A stretch of 49,583 nt of DNA from Gammaproteobacteria bacterium (GTDB lineage: Bacteria > Pseudomonadota > Gammaproteobacteria > Pseudomonadales > Cellvibrionaceae). Both the position numbers and the translations under genes were made by a program. The first letter of the stretch is position 1, and the number at the start of each line of letters is the position of its first letter. Below, one piece after another: positions 16,365-24,946 of the stretch. The stretch is taken from contig JAGKWY010000036.1 in the NCBI GenBank assembly GCA_021151625.1, forward strand, positions 1 to 49,583, read 5' to 3'. The notes under the pieces were generated by a model that was given only the letters and a program-made list of their open reading frames with translations, did not search any database and had not been told where the DNA came from.

Positions 16365-17450
16365 ATGCCTGAATCTTTCCAGCAACAGCCGCTCCAACAA
16401 CACTTCCACCAACAACCTATTCATATCAGCCTGGTTGCACTGCCGGACGCGGTGGTGTCTACCCTTGCGGGGATTTACGATGTAATGAATAGCGTTGCCA
16501 TGCTGGGAACATCGGCAACCGCGTTCCAGATTGAAATTGTGGGCGAGCAAACAGGATTGCTGATGCTGGCCAGTGGTGTTCCCTTCACAGTGCAGCGTGC
16601 TATTAGTGATATTAGCCAGACAGATATAGTGATTGTTCCCTCGATTCTTTTGCAGCCGGCAAAAGCAGGTGCTGATAATTTGGGTGAGCGAAATACGGCT
16701 ATGGAAAACGGTGAATGGAAACTCAACCGATACCCGCAACTGGTTCAGTGGTTGGGCCGTATGCATGAGCGCGGGGCAATTATTTGTTCGGCCTGTTCGG
16801 GAGTTTTTTTATTAGCTGAAACCGGATTTTTTAATGGGCGTGAAGCCACTGTCCATTTTGGTTATGCCAATGCTTTCGCTGCAATTTTCCCTGAAGTTAA
16901 CATTCACCCTGAGCAATTGCTGGTGATTTCCGGTGCGCGTGAGGAATTAATTTGCTCCGGGGCATCTATGAGTTGGCATGATTTGGTGTTGTATTTAATC
17001 GCCCGGTTTGCCGGTGCCACTGTCGCCCAGGAAATTGCGCGCATGTTTGCCTTGCAATGGCATCAGGAAGGCTTGGCTCCCTATATTGTTTTTTCGGGTA
17101 AGCAAGATCACGGGGATGCAGAAATAAAAACAGCACAAGATTGGCTGGCGATTAATTTTTCCACCGCCAATGCAGTGGACGAATTAATTCGCCAGTCGCG
17201 TTTGGCCGAACGCACTTTCAAACGGCGCTTTGTGTCCGCGACGGGGCTTGCTCCAATCGCTTATATTCAGCGGTTGCGTATTGAAGATGCCAAACGCAGG
17301 CTTGAGCGTACAGAAGCATCTATCGATGAAATCAGCTGGCGCGTGGGTTATGAAGACGCTGCCTTTTTTCGCCGTTTATTTAAGCGCACTACCGGCATGA
17401 TCCCGGGCGCTTATCGCAAACGTTTTTGCATTCCGGGGTTTGTTCGTTAA
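16365..17450 (+). CDS. GlxA-type AraC-family regulator with DJ-1/PfpI domain
   Basis: A transcription factor of about 361 residues. The N-terminal half (about 15-210) is a DJ-1/PfpI-like glutamine-amidotransferase fold with the nucleophile-elbow cysteine in CSACSGVFLLAE and VHFGYANAF after it. The C-terminal ~100 residues carry two AraC helix-turn-helix motifs (VDELIRQSRLAERTFKRRF and IDEISWRVGYEDAAFFRRLF). The ligand is unknown. ATG 16365 follows GAAGGAAA with normal spacing, better than the TTG or GTG just upstream. It is divergent from the methyltransferase, its likely target, and convergent with the PEP-CTERM gene with only 17 bases between stops. Confidence 0.9.
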   Translation: MPESFQQQPLQQHFHQQPIHISLVALPDAVVSTLAGIYDVMNSVAMLGTSATAFQIEIVGEQTGLLMLASGVPFTVQRAISDISQTDIVIVPSILLQPAKAGADNLGERNTAMENGEWKLNRYPQLVQWLGRMHERGAIICSACSGVFLLAETGFFNGREATVHFGYANAFAAIFPEVNIHPEQLLVISGAREELICSGASMSWHDLVLYLIARFAGATVAQEIARMFALQWHQEGLAPYIVFSGKQDHGDAEIKTAQDWLAINFSTANAVDELIRQSRLAERTFKRRFVSATGLAPIAYIQRLRIEDAKRRLERTEASIDEISWRVGYEDAAFFRRLFKRTTGMIPGAYRKRFCIPGFVR

Positions 17451-17467
17451 GTGCGATTTAAGACGGG

Positions 17468-18163
17468 TTAAGTGTGATAATCGGTGCGTCGTTTATTTCT
17501 CAGCAGTGCAACAGAAAATAATCCTGCCAGCAATAGCAACGCGGTAGAGGGTTCAGGAAGTGATATTTTTTTAATCGTTAATTTCCCATCGAAACTCTCA
17601 CCACCAAAGGTGGCAATAGTATCTGCTTCCCAGAGCAGATTATGATGAGTAAAGAACCAATCATTTTTAGTGTAAACCAGTTGTTCTCTTGTCGCTCCAC
17701 CACCAGCCATCGAGTCCAGCCAGCCACCGGCAGAAAAAATCCCCTTTTCTTTGATTCCTGATGGGTTCTCGTTTTCCGTAACACCAAAAGAAAAAAACCA
17801 GTCGCGGAAAAAATTGTCAGGTGCCAGTTCAAGCCCAAAATAACCACCAGCATCGATAGTATAAGATTCAAAATAATGAGAGCTACTTAGGCTGACAACC
17901 GGATTGTAAAATGTCAGGTATTGCCATTCGCCAGTATCCAGTTCGAAATCAGGCGTAATGAAACTTACTTCAAATTGAATTTCATCGCTAACAAGATAGC
18001 TGGAGTCCCAGTAGTCGCCCGAGTTGGTAAAGTCTGACTGCTCATCATGCCACAGCATATTGCCGCTGGTGTAAGTGATTAACAGGTCTGCGTTGGTGAT
18101 AGGTGAAATAAATAGCGTTAATGCAGGAAGCAGTAACTTCAATAGGTGATGAGTCGATTGCAT
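17468..18163 (-). CDS. PEP-CTERM sorted exported protein
   Basis: A 231-residue exported protein. It has an N-terminal signal peptide (LLKLLLPALTLFISPITNA, cleavage near residue 25) and a C-terminal PEP-CTERM signal: LPEPSTALLLLAGLFSVALL followed by a basic RNKRR tail. Such proteins are processed by exosortase and usually linked to exopolysaccharide or biofilm matrix. The middle is acidic, rich in aromatic residues and Gly/Ser, with no recognised domain. AAGGAG seven bases before ATG supports the start. No exosortase or polysaccharide cluster is in the window, so this is a dispersed substrate. Confidence 0.8.
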   Translation of the reverse strand: MQSTHHLLKLLLPALTLFISPITNADLLITYTSGNMLWHDEQSDFTNSGDYWDSSYLVSDEIQFEVSFITPDFELDTGEWQYLTFYNPVVSLSSSHYFESYTIDAGGYFGLELAPDNFFRDWFFSFGVTENENPSGIKEKGIFSAGGWLDSMAGGGATREQLVYTKNDWFFTHHNLLWEADTIATFGGESFDGKLTIKKISLPEPSTALLLLAGLFSVALLRNKRRTDYHT

Positions 18164-18434
18164 ATCAAGCTCCTTGAAATAACAGATTTGATAAAAATGG
18201 GTCGCTAACTACGCGAATCAATCAATACGAGAATCAATCAAATAAATACGTGAAGAGCCTAAAGGCAGTGTGTGATTAATGGGGATTGGGCCGATTAATG
18301 AATCGCAGATACTAACATCACGCCAGGAGCCACAATGGAACCTGGTTCTCGTACTGCAAGATTATCGAATGATAAGAGCGGAGCTGGTTATCACTGATGC
18401 GTTAGTTGGCACCTGAACTAACAGAGTTTGGCGA

Positions 18435-20414
18435 TTAAAACTGCCAGGTTAACTTGGCAAAAATACTGCGTTCAATTTCACCCGCATTAATATCGCTGGC
18501 ACTGCCGAATTCGGGGTGTTGTGGGTCGCCCAGGTTTTCTCCGGTTAAATTGAAACGCAGATTTTTACCTAGTTGTTTGCCCAGGTTTACCGTCCAGCGA
18601 ATATAGGAGTCAGTAGTGACGAGTTGATCGACATAGGTAGCGCTGGTGTCTAGCGTCCACTGCTTGCCCAAATTGTAAAAAATGGCGAGGCCCGCCTGGT
18701 GACGCGGATACAGCAACTCTGCCGTTTTTTGTGCGGCTTCCAACGCATCCAATTTTAAATCCAGATAGGAATAGGTCAGGGTTATGGTCAGGGCGTCAGT
18801 TGCCGACCATTGGCTTGCCATTTCAATTCCGCGCGTAGTGCCCTGCATATTGTTGGTAAATTGAATGGGGATAAATACGTGCGGTGGATCGATATTATTG
18901 ATCACCACGCGCGGTGTTTGCACACTGGTGGTCATCAGGTTTTGGTAGTCATTATAAAAACTACTGAGGTCAATGGAGAGCCTGGAATTTATTTGCTGAC
19001 GGTAACCCAATTCGTAGGCGATTAATTCTTCCGGTTGAAAATTATCATTGGGCTCAAACGCAATACGTGCACCGGCGCCCGTGGCCAGGGTGCTGGTCAG
19101 GTCTTCTTCAATGGCGGTTGGTGTGCGCACCGCACGCGAAATGGCTGACCAAAACATTTGTTGTGCATTGGGTTGCCATTGCAAACGAATATTGGGTTGG
19201 GTTTCGTAGCCGGAAAAATTGTTGTGCTCAAATTTGGAACCCAGGGTTACAAATAAACTGTCGGGTTTGAGGGTGATTTTGTCCTGCACAAAAAAACTGT
19301 AAACCTCATCGCGCCGTTTTTGCGGCGCAAATTCCACATTGCGATTGCCCTGTTTGTCGTCGCTGAGTAATCGCAGGCCTCCACCGAAAATAAATTCATG
19401 ACTGCCGAGTGCAGCAAAATTGTATTGCGCATCCAGATCAATGGTTGTTCGGTCATCAATAAAATTAAACGGCTCATCGCGTTTCGCCCAATCAATATAG
19501 GCTTGCAGCGAAAAGTGCGCGTGATCTGCGCGTGTTTCTGCCCAGCGCCCCAGCAGATGCGCGCCCTCATAGCGAATACTTTGTTCTTTTACCGGCATAA
19601 AGGGGGCTGCTAATGAGTAGTCCACGCGTTTTTGTTGCGCGTCAGTGCGGTAGGCGTCACCTTGCAGGGTAAATCTATCGCCCCAGTCGGTGCGAAAGCC
19701 GGTGCGCCAACCATCCCATTCGTCAAAGGTATTGCCGCCACCGGGTTTATGTGATGCGTCGCGCTGGAATAGCTTGGCATAAACGCGATAGCTGCCGTTG
19801 TTTTGCAACTGGCCACCCTGGCGAACGCTGAAGGTGCCATGCTCTTCATTGCCGTAAAGTGTGCTGGCCAGGGTGCCTTGGGTATCGCGGCTGTGTTTGG
19901 TGATGATATTGATCACACCGTTAACCGCATTGGCGCCCCAGATGGTACCACCGGGGCCACGAATCACTTCTATGCGCTCTATGTCCTCTAACATTAACTC
20001 ATGGGCTTCCCAGAGAACCCCGCCAAATACCGGGTTGTAAATACTGCGCCCATCCATCAAGACCAGTAATTTATTAGCGAGGGTACTGTTAAACCCGCGA
20101 ATACTAATAGCCCAGCTATTGGAATCCGCACGTGCCACCTGCACGCCGGGAACCATGCGCAATGCATCGGGGATAGTGGTAACGCCGGAGCGTTGGATAT
20201 CTTCGCTGGTGACCACGTAAATAGCAGCGGGGGCCTGGGCTATGGCTTGGTCTTTTTTGGAAAGGCTGACGACACGCATTTCCAGTAGTTGCTCAAGCGG
20301 GAGTTCAAAATAATTGTCGGCAGCAAGGCAATTTGATGCGACAAACGCGGCAATAACACCAGCGAGCAGCCGGGGGCTTGTCAGCTTATTGCTCTGCGTT
20401 CGAAATCTGTACAT
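18435..20414 (-). CDS. TonB-dependent outer-membrane receptor
   Basis: A 659-residue outer-membrane active transporter. A signal peptide (about 1-31) leads to a plug domain at about 45-175 with QRSGVTTIPDALRMVPGVQV, ISIRGF, LVLMDGRSIYNPVFGG and IEVIRGPGGTIWGANAVNGV. The 22-strand barrel fills the rest and ends in a terminal phenylalanine (KLTWQF), the BAM recognition signal. A possible TonB-box-like segment is MRVVSLSK just after the signal peptide. The substrate is not evident; motifs are closest to siderophore/cobalamin-type receptors, but carbohydrate uptake is possible in this kind of organism. No regulator or transporter partner sits beside it. Confidence 0.9.
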   Translation of the reverse strand: MYRFRTQSNKLTSPRLLAGVIAAFVASNCLAADNYFELPLEQLLEMRVVSLSKKDQAIAQAPAAIYVVTSEDIQRSGVTTIPDALRMVPGVQVARADSNSWAISIRGFNSTLANKLLVLMDGRSIYNPVFGGVLWEAHELMLEDIERIEVIRGPGGTIWGANAVNGVINIITKHSRDTQGTLASTLYGNEEHGTFSVRQGGQLQNNGSYRVYAKLFQRDASHKPGGGNTFDEWDGWRTGFRTDWGDRFTLQGDAYRTDAQQKRVDYSLAAPFMPVKEQSIRYEGAHLLGRWAETRADHAHFSLQAYIDWAKRDEPFNFIDDRTTIDLDAQYNFAALGSHEFIFGGGLRLLSDDKQGNRNVEFAPQKRRDEVYSFFVQDKITLKPDSLFVTLGSKFEHNNFSGYETQPNIRLQWQPNAQQMFWSAISRAVRTPTAIEEDLTSTLATGAGARIAFEPNDNFQPEELIAYELGYRQQINSRLSIDLSSFYNDYQNLMTTSVQTPRVVINNIDPPHVFIPIQFTNNMQGTTRGIEMASQWSATDALTITLTYSYLDLKLDALEAAQKTAELLYPRHQAGLAIFYNLGKQWTLDTSATYVDQLVTTDSYIRWTVNLGKQLGKNLRFNLTGENLGDPQHPEFGSASDINAGEIERSIFAKLTWQF

Positions 20415-20552
20415 GGGCTATATCCGCAGGAAGAATCAGACTCCGCTGATTGATCGATGTACAGCACATAATAGCCCAATTTTTTACACGTGTTTTTATA
20501 TTGAACAACTTTGCGAACCCCAGCATTTATCGCACTTTGCCGCTGTTACCAA

Positions 20553-20816
20553 TCACTCATGCACAAAGTTATTCACAGCTTTTGTGGATAGCTGTGAATA
20601 TCCGCTTGTGTGTATTTCCAGCAACATGAGTGCGTAGCGATCTTTTAATGGTTTATTTGGAAAATAATACGCATGCGTATGCAAACTGACCAGGCTGGTA
20701 CATATAATAAGCGCGAGGCGCCCGAGCCAGCCTTGCTGCCAACAACATTTCGCCAGCATGCCTCCGATAAAAACAGGCACCACTAAAATGACAAGGGATG
20801 CAATAAAATTAATCAT
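20553..20816 (-). CDS. Small hydrophobic protein downstream of VanZ
   Basis: An unrecognised 87-residue protein. The first ~55 residues are hydrophobic with two likely membrane segments (FIASLVILVVPVFIGGML and LGRLALIICTSLVSL); the tail is polar. The start has AGGAG nine bases upstream and overlaps the end of vanZ by eight bases, which suggests translational coupling. The C-terminal codons cross a paired DnaA-box-like repeat, so the true extent is uncertain. Confidence 0.5.
   Translation of the reverse strand: MINFIASLVILVVPVFIGGMLAKCCWQQGWLGRLALIICTSLVSLHTHAYYFPNKPLKDRYALMLLEIHTSGYSQLSTKAVNNFVHE
20569..20601. repeat. Paired DnaA-box-like inverted element, copy 1
   Basis: TTATTCACA (20569-20577) faces TGTGGATAG (20583-20591), followed by a third match TGTGAATAT (20593-20601). 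All are one or two changes from the DnaA box TTATCCACA or its complement. The 23 bases from 20568 to 20590 match those at 39943-39965 at 21 positions. Confidence 0.6.
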
Positions 20817-21204
20817 TATTTGCACTCCTGTGCTTACGACGCAATAAAAAATCAGCGAGGCCAATACCGATTGCATCGGCCACCAAATCCATGGCATCCA
20901 GCGTACGGGTTGCGAAAAATTGCTGGCTCAATTCTTCCAGTACGGCAAACACTAATACGATTAAACTGCCCCAATACAGGGAAACATTTTTGTACTGAGC
21001 CTGGCGCAATGCCAGGCTCAGGTTAAGTAAAAAGGCGAGTGCGCCATAGAGCCAGATATGCCCGAGTTTATCGCCCAGTGGCAGGCTTTCTACCAACAAA
21101 AATAACGTAGTTTTTGTTCCGGTATCTGCCTGATAAATAATCCAGCCAATAAAACTCGCCAGTGCTGCAAACGCTAGCCAATAAACCTGTGTAGTTAGTC
21201 TCAT
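20809..21204 (-). CDS. VanZ-family membrane protein
   Basis: A 131-residue inner-membrane protein with four predicted membrane segments: QVYWLAFAALASFIGWIIY, then LGHIWLYGALAFLLNLSLAL, VSLYWGSLIVLVFAVLEE and a last one at DLVADAIGIGLADFLL. The DKLGH motif and the acidic ELSQQF plus DAMDL region are typical of VanZ-like proteins, whose function is poorly defined. The start at 21204 overlaps the creD stop as ATGA, so the genes are translationally coupled; an earlier in-frame start lies inside creD. Confidence 0.82.
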   Translation of the reverse strand: MRLTTQVYWLAFAALASFIGWIIYQADTGTKTTLFLLVESLPLGDKLGHIWLYGALAFLLNLSLALRQAQYKNVSLYWGSLIVLVFAVLEELSQQFFATRTLDAMDLVADAIGIGLADFLLRRKHRSANND

Positions 21205-22544
21205 GGTTGGCTCACTGCTTTTCCGCCGTTGTTTAAACTGTACCAATCGACTTTACGGGTGAGGGTCATAAAGGCGCCGAGCACAAAGAACAGCAGTATT
21301 GAGCCCATCAGCAGCGCATAGTCTTCCGCGCTGAGCAAACCGTATAACAACCCATAAAGCAGGGCGAGGGCACTGGTAAATCCCATTGCGCGCGCAATGC
21401 TTTGCAATACATAACTGACATAGAAACCGATTAGCCCGATACAGGCCGTGGCAGAAAGCACATAGGCGAGTGCAAAACCCAGATGCTCAGATAACGAAAT
21501 TAATAGCAGATAAAAGAATGCCAGCGCCAAACCAACTAATGCATATTGAATCGGATGTACTTGCAAACGTTTTAATATTTCAAACAGAAAGAAACCGGCA
21601 AAGGTCAGCGCAATAAATAGCAGTGCATATTTAATCGCACGATCGCTTTTTACGTAGTGATTAATCGGGTCAATTAAATTTACGCCGAACTGGCTTTGCT
21701 CAAAGCTATCGCATTCACGTTTGCTGGCGCAGCGATCAAACAGCTCGGCCATATTGGTGGAGAAATAACTGGTTTGCCAGCGCGCGTTAAAACCAGTTTG
21801 CTGGATACTGCGTTCAACCGGTAAATAGTTGCCAATAAAACTGGGGTGTGGCCAATCCGATCTCATACTCAGGTGAGTTTCTTTGCCCAACGGTACCAGA
21901 TTAAATTGACCAGTACCTTTTAATTGCAGGGCGAGTGAAAAGGTGTAATTTTTTCCTGCTGCAAGATTGCCGAGCTTTACATGAACACCATTACCCAAGA
22001 GTGATAATTGGCTACCGGGTTCCGCGTTGAAACTGGTTTGATTCCATTGCAATGCCAATGAATTATCGATGCCGCGAATATCGCTAATACCCAGCGCAAC
22101 ATAAGCAGGTTGCAATTGATAATCGACCAGCGCATCGCCCAGGCCAAAATTGTCCGGCACGGAAAATTTTCCATCGATTTTATTTTGCGTGTGGTAAAGG
22201 TGCGCGCGATAAATGCCCAGCTTGCGCATCTCGGTGGTCATGTCGGAATCTACCCGCAGCAGTTCGGGTAAGAAATACAATTCCCCTTTTACCTGCCGCT
22301 CTTCAAGGATGCGTTCTTTGTTGTCATTCAGGTGGGTGTAGCGCTCGGTTTTTATATAGGGCACCACTAAAACCGGGCCGGTGAGGGTTTGACTGTAGCT
22401 GGAGTTTTTGGCGATCTCTTGCACTACTTGTTCGCTGTAGCGCTGACGTTCATCGATGGAGTTGCCAATCATGCCGACGGGAATCAGCAACAAGAGTATC
22501 AAGGCCCCAATAGTGAGTAGTTTAAACAGCAATGGCTTTTTCAT
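21201..22544 (-). CDS. creD: Inner membrane protein CreD
   Basis: A 447-residue inner-membrane protein of the CreD (colicin E2 tolerance) family, an effector of the CreBC regulon. It has one N-terminal membrane helix (LLTIGALILLLLIPVGMI), a large periplasmic beta-rich region (about 35-300, with QTLTGPVLVVPYI, a family hallmark) and five to six C-terminal helices. The length is normal (about 450). GGGAGAA five bases before the ATG supports the start. It lies downstream of creC on the same strand with a 163-base gap, enough for its own CreB-controlled promoter. Only one half-site resembling the cre-tag (GTGAA) is visible there. Confidence 0.92.
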   Translation of the reverse strand: MKKPLLFKLLTIGALILLLLIPVGMIGNSIDERQRYSEQVVQEIAKNSSYSQTLTGPVLVVPYIKTERYTHLNDNKERILEERQVKGELYFLPELLRVDSDMTTEMRKLGIYRAHLYHTQNKIDGKFSVPDNFGLGDALVDYQLQPAYVALGISDIRGIDNSLALQWNQTSFNAEPGSQLSLLGNGVHVKLGNLAAGKNYTFSLALQLKGTGQFNLVPLGKETHLSMRSDWPHPSFIGNYLPVERSIQQTGFNARWQTSYFSTNMAELFDRCASKRECDSFEQSQFGVNLIDPINHYVKSDRAIKYALLFIALTFAGFFLFEILKRLQVHPIQYALVGLALAFFYLLLISLSEHLGFALAYVLSATACIGLIGFYVSYVLQSIARAMGFTSALALLYGLLYGLLSAEDYALLMGSILLFFVLGAFMTLTRKVDWYSLNNGGKAVSQP

Positions 22545-22707
22545 AAGGTTCTCCCTGTGGATTTGGTGAACCTATGATCGCTAGTCTGTGTGGGGTTTAT
22601 ATGGGGCTAATGTGGTGTTTATGTGGAGCTGGCCCAAGATACCATCAAAAGTGATGTTGACCGCTGTACCGGGCCAGCTGGTTTGCGCGAGGTGTTGCTA
22701 TGTGCGA

Positions 22708-24141
22708 TTAGTCTGCGCGCGGAAATTGCAACTGGGCGCAAACGCCGCTGGTGGCGTTTTCCAGCAACAGTTCCCCTTGATGCAGCTTCATCACTTCCTG
22801 CACAAAACTCAGGCCCAGCCCGGTGCTTTTGCGGCCAGTGGCAGGGCGGGGCAGGGAGAAGAAGCGCTCGGTCAGGCGCGGCATGGCGTAGTCGGGAATG
22901 GGGGCGCCCTGGTTGGCGATGGCAATTACCCAGCGCTGATCCTGTTGCTCGGTGGTAATCCGGATCTGGCCGGCAACAGGGGTAAAATCCAGCGCGTTAT
23001 CTAGCAAATTCAATAATGCCTGCTCGATCAAAAATTTCTCGCCGTAAATTTCTGCCTGTTCATCCAGCGAAACCTGCAAGTGAATTTGTTGCTGTGCAAT
23101 ACGCGCGGCACGGGTATCCAATAGGGATTCAATCAGGTGTTTGAGAGAGATGGTAACGGGGGAATGCAAACTTTGCTGCTGTTCAACCAACGCAAGGTTT
23201 AACAGGCGTTCAATCAAATGCTGCAGCCGTAAACTTTCGGATTCAATATTGGCGAGAAATTTTTGCTGCTGCGCTTCGCTCATGGGCGACTGCAATAATT
23301 CACTCGCCGCGCGAATACCCGCAAGCGGGCTTTTTAATTCGTGCGTAAGGGTTTGCACATACTGCTCGATATAGGCTTTGCCATCCAGCTGGTTGCGCAT
23401 GGATTCCAGCGCTTGCGCCAATTGCCCCAGCTCACCACTGTGGATCAAGCCCGGCGTTAATACGGCGCGCTGGCCCTGGCTGACATTGAGCGCATATTCG
23501 CGCAAGCGGCGCAACTCGCGACTAAACCACCAGGAAAAAATTGCCCCGGAAATCAGCCCCAATAAAATTAACCCCGCGCCCAATAATCCCAAGCGGCGTT
23601 GGGTGCGATCTATATAAGGCTGCAAACTGCGATTGGGTTTAGCAACAGAGACAACGCCAATAATTTTTCCATCATGACTTATGGGCGCGGCCACATACAT
23701 AATGCTGGAGTTTTCATCGCCTTGTGTCTCCAGAGTAGAGCGCGCACCGTATTTGCCTTGCAGGGTGAGCAATACATCGTTCCAGCGCGAATAATCCTGC
23801 CCCACCGCAATATTGCTGGAATCCAGCAGCACTATGCCTTTGTCATCGGTGACATAAATGCGGTGATTGACTTGCAGCTTGCTCACGCCCCAGATGTTCG
23901 CGTTGGGTTGGCGCTGGCCGTAGGCTTGCAAAATTTCGTGAATACGTGGCGATTGCAATTGATTGCTGAGCAGCGGCTCGCGCAAAAATTCGGCGAGTAA
24001 ATTGGCGGTGTCGACTAACGTTTCTTCCGTGGATTGGCGCACGCCGGGGCGAATTTCATCCATCACCGTGCGCAGTACAAAATAACTGCAGAGTGCAACA
24101 AAGAGCAGGTAGACAATAAAAATGCGTAGGCTCAGGCTCAT
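22708..24141 (-). CDS. creC: Sensor histidine kinase CreC
   Basis: A membrane sensor kinase of about 477 residues that phosphorylates CreB. Membrane segment 1 is LRIFIVYLLFVALCSYFVL, a periplasmic sensor domain follows, and segment 2 is LGLLGAGLILLGLISGAIF. Then come HAMP, HisKA with the phospho-His in LTHELKSPLAG, and an ATPase domain with N-box LLNLLDNALDF and G2 box STGLGLSF. The start at 24141 is chosen by alignment to the known CreC N-terminus; frames that start earlier overlap creB. No strong ribosome-binding site precedes it, but creB ends only 22 bases upstream, so coupling is likely. Confidence 0.9.
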   Translation of the reverse strand: MSLSLRIFIVYLLFVALCSYFVLRTVMDEIRPGVRQSTEETLVDTANLLAEFLREPLLSNQLQSPRIHEILQAYGQRQPNANIWGVSKLQVNHRIYVTDDKGIVLLDSSNIAVGQDYSRWNDVLLTLQGKYGARSTLETQGDENSSIMYVAAPISHDGKIIGVVSVAKPNRSLQPYIDRTQRRLGLLGAGLILLGLISGAIFSWWFSRELRRLREYALNVSQGQRAVLTPGLIHSGELGQLAQALESMRNQLDGKAYIEQYVQTLTHELKSPLAGIRAASELLQSPMSEAQQQKFLANIESESLRLQHLIERLLNLALVEQQQSLHSPVTISLKHLIESLLDTRAARIAQQQIHLQVSLDEQAEIYGEKFLIEQALLNLLDNALDFTPVAGQIRITTEQQDQRWVIAIANQGAPIPDYAMPRLTERFFSLPRPATGRKSTGLGLSFVQEVMKLHQGELLLENATSGVCAQLQFPRAD

Positions 24142-24163
24142 AGTGTTTTTGCTGTGTGTTTTA

Positions 24164-24901
24164 TTAATGCGCTTCCGGTTGATAGGCATAACCAAAACCG
24201 CGCTGGGTTTTAATCGGTTCAGCAGCGGGTGCAATTGCACGCAATTTGGCGCGCAGGGTTTTTATATGGCCATCAATATTGCGGTCGTAACCGGCATCCG
24301 GGCTAATGCCCAGTGCATCTAATAATTGATCGCGGCTAAATACCCGGCCGGGTTGTGCTACTAACGTTTGCAGCAGGGAAAATTCCAGACGCGTGAGCAT
24401 TAATGGCTGTTGAAGGTAATTAATTTGTTTGCGTTCATTATCGATAATAAATTCGCGCGCACTAGTTGCCGGGTGAACCCTTGCAGTTTGGTCGGCAACA
24501 GCGTTACTTGCTGTCGAAACTGTATCCGGTAGGGTAACAACACGCGTGCGTTTTAAAATGGCTTTAACCCGCGCCGCCAGTTCGCGCGGGCTAAAAGGTT
24601 TTACTACATAATCATCTGCCCCTATTTCCAACCCGATGACGCGATCCAGCTCGGCGCCACGCGCGGTTAAAAAAATCACCGGCACTTCAGAAAATTTGCG
24701 CAGCTGTTTGCAGGCCTCAAACCCGGTCATATCCGGCAGGCCCACGTCCATCACCACCAAATCCACTGGTGTAGTTTGTAAATAGGCAAGCGCCTTGCCA
24801 GCGAGCGTTTCCCAGTGAGTAGTAAAACTCTCACTTTGCAAAACAAACACCAGGCTCTCGGCAATGGAGGGCTCGTCTTCCAGAATTAATATGTGGGGCA
24901 T
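24164..24901 (-). CDS. creB: Response regulator CreB (OmpR family)
   Basis: A 245-residue DNA-binding response regulator. The receiver has acidic EDE at 8-10, phospho-acceptor Asp52 (VVMDVGLP), a conserved Thr (IFLTARG) and Lys in YVVKPFSPREL. The winged-helix output domain ends in NIDGHIKTLRAKL. A ~40-residue linker rich in Ala and Thr separates them, slightly longer than usual. It heads the creB-creC-creD-vanZ group; creA is absent. AGGAA lies about ten bases before the ATG. Confidence 0.92.
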   Translation of the reverse strand: MPHILILEDEPSIAESLVFVLQSESFTTHWETLAGKALAYLQTTPVDLVVMDVGLPDMTGFEACKQLRKFSEVPVIFLTARGAELDRVIGLEIGADDYVVKPFSPRELAARVKAILKRTRVVTLPDTVSTASNAVADQTARVHPATSAREFIIDNERKQINYLQQPLMLTRLEFSLLQTLVAQPGRVFSRDQLLDALGISPDAGYDRNIDGHIKTLRAKLRAIAPAAEPIKTQRGFGYAYQPEAH

Positions 24902-24946
24902 AACACCAGGTTCCTGCTTTTTTAGTGCATGTTAAGGCTTTCTTGT

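Noticed and set aside
22545..22707. A possible cre-tag (TTCAC-N6-TTCAC) controlling creD
   Set aside because: Only one half-site (GTGAA near 22567) is present; the second repeat at the right spacing is absent.
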